From Incurvaria masculella (Eukaryota; Arthropoda; Insecta; Lepidoptera; Incurvariidae), in contig OX335646.2 of NCBI GenBank assembly GCA_946894095.1, positions 19,710,077 through 19,774,076 on the forward strand: a stretch of 64,000 nucleotides of DNA, written 5' to 3'. Of this stretch, positions 53,949-64,000 are shown piece by piece (position 1 is the stretch's first letter; the number at the start of each line of letters is the position of its first letter). Under the pieces are notes generated by a model. The model had not been told where the DNA came from and made no database searches. It saw only the letters and a list, made by a program, of their open reading frames with translations. The translations under genes were made by a program, and so were the position numbers.

Positions 53949-54023
53949 TGAAATACAGCCCTGTGACAGACGGACGGACGGACAGACGGAAGGACGGACA
54001 GCGGAGGCTTAGTAATAGGGTTC
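53949..54023 (-). repeat. (CCGT)n repeat, fragment
   Basis: AATACAGCCCTGTGACAGAC then (GGAC)n and AGCGGAGGCTTAGTAATAGG. Confidence 0.65.
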
Positions 54024-54899
54024 ATAACAAGAAAATATTTTCATCTGAAGTTGTATTATATTCAATATTTACCGTCTATTATATGAATAACACATGTAAC
54101 ATATTTTAATGTATTTAAAACATATTCATAGAATGTTCTTAGATTTACACCGTCGCTGTACATAATGTTTTGAAAACTTACGGTTTTCCGGTGTGCAATG
54201 CCGTACTTGGCCGACATGTTTCACCTCCCACGACGGAAGCATCGTCAGGGCCACTTCGTGGGAGGCATTTATTTACGCTTCAGCTTCGGCGGTTGGAGGT
54301 AGTCGAAGATTAAAACAAACATTAAATTGCTCTGCATACCTAATGCATTAAAAATAACGAATAAATAAATTATAAATACGAAAAATATATATGTTTTGAA
54401 CAAATGATGTAAATATTTTATTTCTTGAACAAATATTTTTCGGCAATCATTTTATTTATGTGTATTTAAAGATAATTTGTTCACTTAATTTTTGTCCAAT
54501 TATTTTTGTGTATTTGATATGAAATCATCGTTTCAAATAGAATACAAACATAAACTCAGCACATATTCTTTAAATGGTATGTAATTAAATCAGTATTTAT
54601 TAACTCTACGTTCTGACGACAGGTTCTACAATAAAAAAATAATCAATGATTACGGGTCAATTCAAATGGTGTATTTTATCATTGTTGGTACCTATTAGCA
54701 ACGTTCTTCATTTTAAGCTTCATACACCATCAATTTCAATTGAAGCTCTCTCTACGATTAATTATAATCAAATTAGCCTATGTCCAACCCAAACCTATAA
54801 ATTCCAAACAAATCACTCCCAAAACCTCCATTTCTCACTTGTAATATCTGTGTACAAGCGCGGCCTCTTACATTCATCAATCATCACCTGCGACAAACT
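54024..54899. other. nAChR intron 2, mostly unassigned
   Basis: 54160-54305 holds an unassigned CpG-richer segment (CACCTCCCACGACGGAAGCA) with a GCCTCCCACGAAG-type inverted partner nearby. Confidence 0.3.
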
Positions 54900-55090
54900 G
54901 AACATTTCCGCCGTCGCCCTACTGCTACCGCCTACAGCCGCCGCCCTACAGCCGCCGCCCTACCGCCACCGCACCGCCGCCGCCGCCCACGCAGGCGGTA
55001 CTAACTAACGTGCTCGTGACTCTCATCTTCGCTCGCTTGGTGTGCAATTTGGCGCCGTGTCATCTCAGTACAGTTCCATGGAAACGGACT
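54900..55090 (+). other. CCG-rich island in nAChR intron 2
   Basis: GCCGCCGCCCTACAGCCGCC-type tracts followed by CpG-rich single-copy text. No splice-bounded coding frame recognised. Confidence 0.35.
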
Positions 55091-55239
55091 GTCATTTGGT
55101 ACGCGTGAGTTTCACTTGATTGACGTACGTGATGATACAAAATAATATTTTAAATTGACCGAACAAAATGACGTTTTGTTTCATGTTTTTTAGTTGAAGT
55201 ATAAATAATATATGATATTTTTTAACGCTGCAATTTGCG

Positions 55240-55500
55240 TACTTCTCATATAAGAAGTGCCCGAAGAAGCCCATGTGATTTCGACTTTCATGGGGGCTGC
55301 GAAAACCATGTGTTTGAAGGGCCCAAGGTTGCACTTAGGTAGAAATGCCTCAGCAGAAGTGCATTCCACATTTTACCGACTCTATAGATAAATGATTTAA
55401 AGGATTGGTTCTTATTTTGAGACTATAGACAGCGAATGGTTGTATCCCCTGCCTGTTCCGCTTTGGACGATGGTAGGAAGCTATTCAATGGTATTGTACG
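55240..55500 (-). pseudogene. Jockey-like LINE fragment
   Basis: The plus-strand text shares blocks with 967-1180 (GGGGGCTG, AAAACCATG, TTCTTATTTTGAGA, CCCTGCCTGTTC) in the same order. The minus strand carries a degraded KMWN motif. Decayed 3' piece of the same LINE family. Confidence 0.5.
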
Positions 55501-56382
55501 AATAGCTTTAATTTAAGATAAGGTGAATCCATATTAAACATGTGGAGAGCTGAAAAGGTAGGTCAGGTCTTGAGACCCACGGCTGCGCAGCTGCTCTCCT
55601 CTAGTCGTGATTTGAATGTTGTATATGCGTTATCTCGCTGAGAAACTTCGTTAGTGCGATATAGACTTAATGTCTAGCTGGAAGCGCCATCTAGCGCCCG
55701 CCATGTTAACTAGGTTCTATTGCATCTGGTTGTCGCATTTGTGGCATGTGCAACTATCAGCTCTCAGTTTTAAAATGTTTTTCGTTAGTACATCAAGTTA
55801 TCCTCTAAATTATCCTCCTTTAAAACACATGTGCATTTTAGTATTTTTTGCCTGCTTTCCGATTATCTATCGGAGCCATCGCCTCTATTAATGAAACGAA
55901 CTCGATTAGTATTTTGATTCTCGGCCTCGCAATAGACTTTATCATTTCTTTGTTCCGTGTGGCCGAGGAGAGCTCAAAACTCTCGGCCGAAGACTCTCCC
56001 GGCAACATATTGACAAAGGCTAAGAAAATGTCTCCTCTTGAGTGTCAAGCGCCTGCTGTCGCCGCCTTAACCCGCCCTATATCCGCACTATATAACCACT
56101 GGAGACAACGTTAACATACCACTAGACAAAATAATTTTGCCGATGAGATATCACCAGATCACATGCTTCATCAGATACTTTCAATATCAGTATAAAATAA
56201 TGAAATTTTTGTAGAATATACATCGGCTGACTAATACTCTCTTTAAAAACTGTAAGTTACTTATTTAAATGAAATTGGCGAACCATATTTTTTTATAAAA
56301 CTTAGCTTCAGAAAGATGGATACAGTTGCCGAGCCTTGCTTGTAATCGCAGTGGCTCGCATCTGCACTTGACCAGAAAATGA
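55501..56382. other. nAChR intron 2, nothing recognised
   Basis: An 88-codon plus frame at 55848 has no recognisable domain. Confidence 0.3.
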
Positions 56383-56775
56383 CTTTTTTTTCACATGTAA
56401 CTGGAGATAAACGGCTAATAACAGTCCCACTGTCATAATAATAGCTCAACCCACCGCATTCCCAAAATAATTAGGTGCCATATTACAGGACCTTCCCTTT
56501 ATGAGTACGGCTGAAAACACGGAAAATGTTTAATGGCCGCTTCGACTATCTTTTATCCGATGCGATGGTACCAACCCGGGCGGGTAATGCCCTTTCACGT
56601 AACAGGGGAAGGGGACCTACAATATCACGTGGATTCCGAATTGTGGATCAATTATCATTTGTTACGAAATGCACTTATCCAACTCAGAAAGAGATAGAAA
56701 GTGGTGCATAAACGGGTGGAAATTGAACCCATGATTTCTGACATTTCAATCAAGCCCCCGCGTCGCTAAAAATTA
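56383..56775 (-). mobile_element. tRNA-headed SINE, diverged full length
   Basis: T run at 56383, GGCTAATAACAG, TAGGTGCCATATTACAGGAC, GGTACCAACCCGGGCGGG, GGAAATTGAACCCATGATTT (B box on minus) and AAGCCCCCGCGTCGC. Confidence 0.65.
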
Positions 56776-56790
56776 GTTACTATTCCATGC

Positions 56791-57134
56791 TTAAGGACCG
56801 TTACAATGTTTTTTTTACACAGAACTCAAAAAGTATTGCACATTAAGGCACGAATTCGACAAAAGTATTAAATATAGCCATAGTAGTTGCAGCGAAAACA
56901 TATTTACAATTTCAGGTTTAATGGTTTCGTTGTAATTGCCGATTAGAAGTTTTATACCGTTAGATGGCGCTGTTAAATATAATTCGTATTTAAATAAATT
57001 GTAACAAAACCAATAATCCTGAAATTGTGAAATTGTTATCGCTGCAAGTAATATGATTATATTAAACTTTTACTATTAATTCGTGGCTTAAAGTGCAATA
57101 CTTTTTGCGTTATGTGTGCAAACAACTTTATATG
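56791..57134 (+). mobile_element. Foldback MITE, second copy, right tip missing
   Basis: Same sequence as 11941-12312 with scattered changes: TTAAGGACCGTTACAATG, AAGTATTGCACATTAAGGC, AATTTCAGGTTTAATGG, TAAAGTGCAATACTTTTTGC. The last 18 bases (GGGTCGGAACAGCC side) are absent, as is the matching CGACCC in the left tip. Confidence 0.72.
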
Positions 57135-57639
57135 CACACACAAAACTTCAAACAAGAACATAAATCACACCGTGATATATCACGTCTTATATCCGGTCAT
57201 AGTGCACCAGTTGTATCGTACTGGTGGACACAATGATGACGCAAAGTTGTAATATGTACTCTGACGTGATTTAGACACACATCGGCTCCACAAGCGATGT
57301 CGAAAACTGCTGACACTACCACCGCTGCTGATATTGTGCCCGGCTACGTGCTAGTGTATCATCAACACTTCCAGATTGAATCAGGAGGAAATTATTAATA
57401 ATTAAATGTGATATTCAAAATTGCAGTAATAGAAATCAGATATGACCCAGGTGTGTTTAGTAAAAAATTGTAGAAATAAGATACGACCTAAATAGGTGTA
57501 TAAATGAAAACAATATATGGAGCGGCGCATGGGTCAGGCGTAGGGCCTTTATTCTCATGTTCTGTATTCTCATTCTCACGAATCATCATGGTCTACGCCC
57601 TGTTGGTGGACCATATTGTTTTATATCTGTCTTGGTTAC

Positions 57640-57860
57640 TTTAGGTCCCCCTTCTATGGAATAGTTAAGCCTGCCCGGGTAGCACCATCGAATTTTATGA
57701 AAAGGTTGTCTAAGCGGCTATGAAAAGTTGTCCGAATTTTTCATCCAGTTAAACGCAGTCGCGATATTTCGCGGGAATTTGTTGTATTGAGCTAATATTA
57801 CTGTCATGTTAGTGAGATATGGTATTAGCTATCCTCGTCCAATTACGTACATAAAAAGAG
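57640..57860 (+). mobile_element. SINE 3' part, diverged
   Basis: TTTAGGTCCCCCTTC, GCCTGCCCGGGTAGCACCAT, TTTTTCATCCAGTTAAACG and GGTATTAGCTATCCTCG, then CATAAAAA. Confidence 0.55.
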
Positions 57861-60288
57861 GAAACCATAAAATTTTCAACGCCTGTAGCGTGGGCTAAGC
57901 TGTGTGACTTGGCATTTCCAAAGTGAATCAGAAAGCCGCTTCCCCCGTACTTCTTATTTAATATCCCAGCGCGCGCGACTGAAATCGCGTTAAACACAAA
58001 TGTGAACCCCAAATGGCAGATTGAGTTTTCCGATTACGAGGGGGTGGGGGGGAAGGGGGACGTCGTCGACCTCAAAGCGTTCATCCTCTCATCGTCTGTG
58101 TAATCTTTCCTTGAATACCACCAGGTAAAGCAGATTATTAATTTCTTGCAATCGGTGTATCCTTTTTGGATTAAATCAAAATTATTGAGCTGGTCTGATA
58201 CCGGATAGTTTGGATGTCCCGTCGCAAATTGCGAAAAAATGTCCCTTTTGGTTTCACTCTGGTGTGTGTCGGTCATAGCCATTTTGTCCCGAATTGTTCT
58301 CCTATTAACGGTTGTTTGAAAAAAGGTTCACACTTGACCGGTTTTTTTTTAATATTTATTCAAAACACTAATAACAAAGTTATCTATTCAACTTCCAATT
58401 AACGTTTCTGTGCCGCCACTGAATCAATAGGCGGTTATTTTTGTTAAAGCTATTGTTTTACGATTTGGAACAATAACGCGTATATGTTTGTTTAGATTTT
58501 CACTGTTGTTCGACATATTATTTAACGTTTACAGATAAACAGTGGATAAACAAAATCATAGAAATAAATTTAGAACTATTTTAACCCTATACAACTTCTG
58601 AAATCGATATCTCTCAATTGAATCAAAGTCAATTGAAGAGTAATTTTTTCAAGCTGGCAGATGTCCTACTACTGATTCTCTTCTATTCGAGTCGTTCTAG
58701 TGACATAAAATGGTGCTTACACACCGTGATGAACAAATGAAAAAAAAAGCTAGTGGAACATATAGTGGTGCACTCATTTTGCCCGGGCAAGGGTGAATTA
58801 ATAGTGCCCGGGTAAATATACTCAACAAACAAAAGGTTCAAAGTTTCGAATAAATAAAACGTGCAACTCATTATAAAATGATGTGGTATGGAAACAATGG
58901 GCGCGCATGGTACAGTGGATCGTGACAAAGGCTCTCGTTCGAGATACGAGCGCTGGCGAGTCGCCGATGAGAACGTCTTTGTCATCAGTATAATTGACGA
59001 ATTCGTCACTTCAGCACTTATTTTATATTCGTCGTAATAGCTCATATTTATTTAACGTTTACTTTTTCATTAAAGACATCTCTCTTGAACGAAAAATTCT
59101 GATCTCTCTTGACGATACGCTTTAAAATATGCGGAAAACTTTTTAATATTCGAATTCTAATTGGCTTGATCGAATAAACGTCGGAAGATATTAGAAAAAT
59201 CTCTCTCAACTTTATTTTGATATTGCAAAAGAAAAGCCAATTGAAAATTTTTTGGTGTTTTATAGAAATTGATGGTTATTGTCACACCTACCTACGATAT
59301 TTGGAACGAACGTAAACATATTAGCACGGCTACACGAGACTTGATGGAAAACACGAACAACGAATATGACAATAATGAAGTCATTACTACGTAATATTAA
59401 TTGAAGAGAGTAAAAATAACGACTTTGCTTAATTCGAACTAGCATGCAAGCCTTTCAAATGCAGCACGTCTACCTTTTGAGCGGAGCACGTTTCGAGCCA
59501 AAGTCTCGAGTCTCACCTGAAACGTCGTGCTCCGCACAAATGATGCCGTAAGTAGAAAGCCGTTTGATCTTTTAAAAGTGAACAGTAACCACGGTAATCT
59601 AAAAACTTACATAAGCACGTCTACCATTTACGTCTATAACCGAAAACTTGGAATTATCCTACTGTCCCTCCGCCGCTAATTAATTACACTTACTAACACA
59701 GGGCTTAGATGATAAATACTTTATCGTAAACGCTTTGCCATCGTTAAAGACATGACTGCATCTATCGAATATTCAAACATATTGTTGTCGATACGATGTT
59801 AAAATCGTATTTGGAATCGGAGGCTAGTCAGTAAGCTAGTACGTCATCGTTTTTTTTAACGAACATATTTTTAAGATTTGCGGATATTTTTTATTGCCGC
59901 TTTTTTCATTTTTTTTCCTTCAATGTGATGAAAGGTAACGCACGAGCTAAACTTTACCAACGAATACGCCCAAGGTGAATTAAAAAAAACATCGGGGAAT
60001 CCGAAATTTGTATGACCAAAATACAAATTTCAATTTCAAAATATTATCCCTGACAAAAGCTTCAAAATTAATTCCAGTTATACCAAATATTTTTTTCTTC
60101 CTAATAATTACAAATAAAAAAAAAATGCCATTGATACAAATTAAGATCGTTCGCAACAGCGAAGCATCCTACTAGATGGGTTTTTAGTAGGGATTTTTTA
60201 AATCACCAACATCATCACAAGAAATCCTAAATTAATTAATTACACCTAAACTAAGAACCACTTGGATTCTAAATTATATAGGTCATAG
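57861..60288. other. nAChR intron 2, nothing firmly recognised
   Basis: A G-rich run (GAGGGGGTGGGGGGGAAGG) at 58039-58059. A faint SINE body piece near 59325-59365 (GATGGAAAACACGAACAACG). Confidence 0.3.
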
Positions 60289-60522
60289 GTTAGCCTCGGT
60301 AACCCAGTGGTGCAACGACGCTTTGGGATTTGATAAGCTGGGTATGCCCCTTGGAGCGCGGTTGGGTTCTGGATGGGTGACCATGTTCAACCGTTGAGGC
60401 TGAGTTCAATATACCCGAGCAATATAAGGAAGGTCCTGGCATGGTACCTAGTTCCCATGTAGTGCGTTAGGCTAATATCTGACGTTCAGTCTGGTATTAG
60501 CCATCCAATTACATAAAAAAGG
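60289..60522 (+). mobile_element. Hybrid-head SINE with internal deletion
   Basis: TTAGCCTCGGTAACCCAGTG head and GTTCTGGATGGGTGACCATG. The body then jumps to GAGTTCAATATACCCGAGC and the 3' end with CTGGTATTAGCCATCC and a short A run. Confidence 0.7.
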
Positions 60523-61077
60523 TGTTTCTGACTGGCGTTCTTTACCCACTAAATGATTTTTTGCGTCATGAAAGGGTAGGCAAAGATACATATTAGTCAC
60601 AAAAGAATGTGCAATCATAGGCGCTATCGTCAATTTAATCTTCATATTGATGCAATTTAAACAGATCACGCGTGAACTTATTTGGATCTGTGGAAACAAT
60701 ATCTTGCTATATTCAAAGAAGATTTCTTTAATAAGTAATCGTGGTGAAATATGTCAAAAGCTTTGTTATTAAAAACACATTTAATAAGAAAAAATATATA
60801 TTGAAGATGCCAAATGATAACTTGAGACATTTTAATGAGGGCTTGTTTATTTTCATTCCCTAACAACGAGGACACAAAGTGTTCCTTTAGTTTGCAAAAT
60901 GATTCCACTCTAGCAGACCGTACGTATGATCGCATCCTTCAAAGACTGAATTTAAAATGCTCATTACGTAGTCTGCTTATCGCGTGCTCGGCTCACTCAG
61001 TGAAATTTAATTTAGTGCTTACGTTACGTTCGGGCGAGAAGTCCAAAGACTTGTCTTACTTCCGTGCAGTATGTAAC
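60523..61077. other. nAChR intron 2, nothing recognised
   Basis: Overlapping frames on both strands at 60678-61080 show no domain. Confidence 0.3.
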
Positions 61078-61165
61078 TAGATATGGACGGCTAATACTTC
61101 ACCTGCTGTTGTAATATTAGCACCGCATTCTTGAAAGGAATTGGGTGCCATGCCAGGACCTGTAA
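61078..61165 (-). mobile_element. SINE 3' end fragment
   Basis: GGACGGCTAATACTTCACCT and GGGTGCCATGCCAGGACC. Confidence 0.5.
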
Positions 61166-61400
61166 TTGACCGAGTGAACGCGCGTCGCGAGAATATCTCC
61201 GTTTAAGCTTGGGCAAAAATGCTTTTATATTTCTGTCCGGCTGTTCTTCTCTACAGGTCGCATATCTAAACCGATTCTTGTGAAATGTTGTGAGCCGGTT
61301 TGATAATTACAAAGATTTTTTTAATCGAGCCAGTTTTTGGAAATGCAAAGACGGACAGGCGAGGTCTGTAACTCAGGGAGTCAGTAGTTTTATTTCCTGC
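61165..61400 (+). repeat. Dispersed repeat A, copy 3
   Basis: AATTGACCGAGTGAACGCG, CTCTACAGGTCGCATATC, GATTCTTGTGAAATGTTGTG and GGTCTGTAACTCAGGGAG. Confidence 0.58.
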
Positions 61401-62109
61401 ATAAGAAGATATCCCGCTAAAGGCGCCTTTTGCGCTGATCCCTTAGGAATCGCATTAAGCGTTTTGCTGTACTTTGGCATCGCAACCGAAATGTAGGCAT
61501 GGTGCCCGGACCAATGAGCTCATCTTTGGGCGGTGCGACACTCCTCTTTACCTAACTCTGCTGAAACTATGAATGAATGAAAGGATGAAATATAGAATAA
61601 ATATAGAGTTTAATATTTAATGACGCGGTAGTTGACATTCTTGACTGTTAGGACTGCTAATTCTTACACGTGTTGTTCTTTCACGCGTTCCTTTCATTAT
61701 TTTTTTCTCATCAGACGGGCGATGAGGACGAATTTATCTTCGGTCCATCGTATAAGGTACGGTGTTTATATAGACCATGTAACAGTGGTAAAAGTCGTAA
61801 CTTGGACATTGTAATGATCGAAAAGTCTTGTGGTTAAAATAATTTTTGGTCCGGCGAGGTGTATTATTCGCGAACTTATAGTAAGGTCAATTGAACTGAA
61901 TATTAAAAGAATAAGCCATCCCTATACAAATAACGGATTCACGCAACCAACATTTATATCATTTTATCGAGACGTCGGACAAAGGTAGGATAAAAATGTT
62001 GCTTGTTTGTACCTTTAGATTCACTTCCTGTAATTTATGAAGTCAATACAAACTTACCCGACAAAGGAGCACATATTTTCCTTGTCCACGCATATTTCGA
62101 TTTTCTCAT

Positions 62110-62330
62110 CACGCCGGTATGCCCCCGAGCTCTCAATATTCGCTTGTTTCCAGCGACGCGAAATTAAATGTTGCTCCCGCCACCCTCGTATACCTCTCGA
62201 AGGCCCCTCGCTGTAGCATCCTACAGCCTCCTCCCCCGCTCCGCCCTCACCCCGCCGCCTCCGCCCTCATTCCCCGTTCTTTCGTAGACCTTCTACGAAC
62301 TGACTTACGTGACTTTACATTAGTAACGTT
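62110..62330 (+). other. C-rich island in nAChR intron 2
   Basis: CCTCCTCCCCCGCTCCGCCC-type tract with pyrimidine bias. No coding recognised. Confidence 0.35.
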
Positions 62331-62937
62331 GCTATAAGGGATAATCTGTGTTTATTTATAAACATACTCTTAAATTAAACACGATCCAACCAAATTTCGG
62401 GCAAACAGAAAGATAGTACTTTGAAGAAATTATCCCAAATTCTTTGAAATTATGGGTGCACAGAATGTGTCAGAACAAAGCATGCACGACGAAAAAATGT
62501 GTGTCAAAAAAAAATATCATATTGGTTGCCTTCCTTCCGATTTTCACACCAGACACACCGATTTTCGATAGGTATTGAATTTTCCGGCGAGTAAATCGCG
62601 TTGACAACCTCTACATAGATTATTGTCTCGACCGAAAACATTTCTGATTCCTAAGCTTGGAATTCCTAGAATGGCCACCTTTCACGACATTAATGGAAGT
62701 TTATTGCTATGGAATTAAATTATCCGGACACCTAATTAAAAGGGACAGGTACAAAAGTGTGGAGTATTTGATTACTAAATAAACTATCGTCTGACAGTAG
62801 CGTGTAAATTTCGTGTAGAATAAAAGAGGCAAGTATATTCCTCCTACGATCGCTAAATACAGTATTTTCAGATAATTCTAAGGCTTGCAAATCGTAAAAT
62901 AAAAAATTCGATTGCGTTTATAAAGTAAGCTGAAAGA

Positions 62938-63078
62938 ATCCGAGTGGTTTCATGGGTCGGAATCCATGTAATAAATTCCAGATACCCTTATACTAGGCCA
63001 GCTTAGGCTCTCTACGTATTGAACCATCGCACTGGATGAAAAAAGGTCGAAGAGGCAATGAAAAATTGTTGTAAGTAA
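62938..63078 (+). mobile_element. SINE body fragment
   Basis: GGTCGGAATCCATGTAATAA, ACCATCGCACTGGATG and GAAGAGGCAATGAAAAATTG. Confidence 0.5.
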
Positions 63079-63171
63079 TTAGTAGTTTAAGTCATAGTAA
63101 ATGTATCTTATTAATTATAGGTTTCGTCATTTACATTGAAACATTGTTTTGGTCTGGACATTCGTTTGATG

Positions 63172-63240
63172 TAGGATTCAAACCGGAGACCTTTGGATTG
63201 CATGTCCACTGCTCTAACGCTGAGCTATACAGACAATCAC
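63172..63240 (-). pseudogene. tRNA-like relic (alanine-type)
   Basis: On minus: TATAGCTCAGCGTTAGAGCA (D arm GCTC/GAGC, A box), then TGGACATGCAATCCA (4-base stem, loop with TGC in the anticodon place but A instead of T at position 33), then GGTTTGAATCC (B box). The T stem and acceptor stem do not close. Probably a decayed tRNA-Ala copy or a SINE head. Confidence 0.45.
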
Positions 63241-64000
63241 GTCTGCCAACTTATGTTCATTATGTTATTATGCCAACATTATGTTCGAACTATTTAAAAC
63301 TCTCCCATCGTAGCTTTGTAATAAGTTATACTACTTTTTAGTTTATTCATTCTAAAAGCATACATAAATGCTGTCACACTGTGAATTCCAGTTCATTTTA
63401 ATGTTTTGTAATTAAAAGTGGCAATGCCTTCGAAATAAAATTTTGCCCATTATGATTACTTTTCAAAGTTCAAAGAAGTGTCAAATTCAGAAAACACAGA
63501 AACAGTATTTTTTAAAATCACACCAATTCGCTTTGATAAACATTTTCTTCGAGAGCTATTTTGCGGAGTGCTCGATCGTATACCGCAAACAGGGACGTAA
63601 AAGTGAAGTTCTTCTTTGCTAAGTTAATCTTATCCGTGGTGAAGATCAAACTATGACAGAACTTAGAGTAGTTTAACCATTTGAAGTTCAAACAGAGTAA
63701 AGAAAATCTTGCTACCTCAAAATCTTATTATTTTAATTCAGTCCCAATGCTCGTTTAACTTTTATGTAACTTTGATGTTTAACGTCGTTGGATATTTGGA
63801 ATAATCATACTTTTTATGAATTGAACTTTCCAAATTTTCAGTTCTTTGAAAATTTGGAAATTATTATATTTGTATATAAATACAATTACACCAGAACTTA
63901 TAGGGTTTGTTATTAAATTACAGCTAATCTCATTTGTTAAACTGAAATAACTTAACTGTTTGAGCCTTAGTTTACTTTTGTTTTTGTATGAAAAATGTAT
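63241..64000. other. nAChR intron 2, right edge, nothing recognised
   Basis: AT-rich. A short hairpin CCAAATTTTCAGTTCTTTGA AAATTTGG at 63830-63857. Confidence 0.3.

Larger units (their letters stand above)
50419..64000 (+). other. nAChR intron 2, running off the right edge
   Basis: At least 13.6 kb. It holds two adjoining MITEs, a THAP-like mini-exon, SINE copies and GC-rich islands. No receptor exon was found in it. Confidence 0.5.

Noticed and set aside
58885..58970. tRNA-like text CATGGTACAGTGGATCG and GTTCGAGATAC
   Set aside because: Resembles A and B boxes, but no arms fold and spacing is wrong; not called as a tRNA.
58683..59045. 120-codon minus-strand frame
   Set aside because: No domain and hydrophobic stretches only; likely part of an unclassified repeat.

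Overview
The window looks like a stretch of lepidopteran (moth or butterfly) nuclear chromosome. It is AT-rich with large introns. Real exons stand out as short GC-rich islands with GT-AG borders. Most of the rest is non-autonomous transposon debris of kinds commonly seen in Lepidoptera: SINEs, long-inverted-repeat MITEs, Helitron ends, jockey/RTE-like LINE tails, Tc1 and mariner relics, and a (CCGT)n-containing repeat. There is no bacterial-type gene organisation. Nearly all open frames above 60 codons are chance or transposon frames. The order assignment is inference from sequence style.

Three loci are supported. (1) A complete plus-strand gene at 16413-24843 has six exons that join in phase to a 491-residue leucine-rich-repeat protein. 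I recognise it as the axonemal dynein regulatory complex subunit DRC5/TCTE1, a sperm-flagellum/cilium component. Intron 4 seems to need a GC-AG border, and intron 2 carries an in-frame partial copy of exon 2. (2) A plus-strand nicotinic acetylcholine receptor subunit gene starts in the window: a GC-rich, promoter-like block near 29.64-29.86 kb, a signal-peptide exon at 30948-31032, a 19.2 kb intron full of transposons, and a 140 bp exon at 50279-50418. The rest of the gene lies beyond the right edge. (3) A minus-strand gene runs head-to-head with DRC5. Its first two coding exons are at 15207-15045 and 14702-14639. A GC-rich frame with one membrane segment at 3391-3194 is either its last exon or a separate small membrane-protein gene. 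About 1.2 kb between the DRC5 start and the minus-strand start is a probable shared promoter. A 68-base THAP-domain-like mini-exon sits inside nAChR intron 2.

Layout: 1-8 kb is repeats plus the minus-strand membrane frame. 8-14.6 kb is clustered MITEs, tandem (CCGT)n repeats and LINE relics, probably inside the minus gene's intron. 14.6-16.4 kb holds the minus gene's 5' exons and the promoter. 16.4-24.9 kb is DRC5. 25-29.4 kb has SINE, mariner, Helitron and Tc1 relics. 29.6-64 kb is the nAChR locus with its intronic transposons.

The most unusual material is the SINE population. Two kinds of Pol III head (a tRNA-like head, and a hybrid of a tRNA-like A box with a 5S rRNA-like segment) share one body and one 3' stem-loop, and one copy is inserted inside another. 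nAChR exon 2 is bracketed at 32 bp on each side by two different MITEs.
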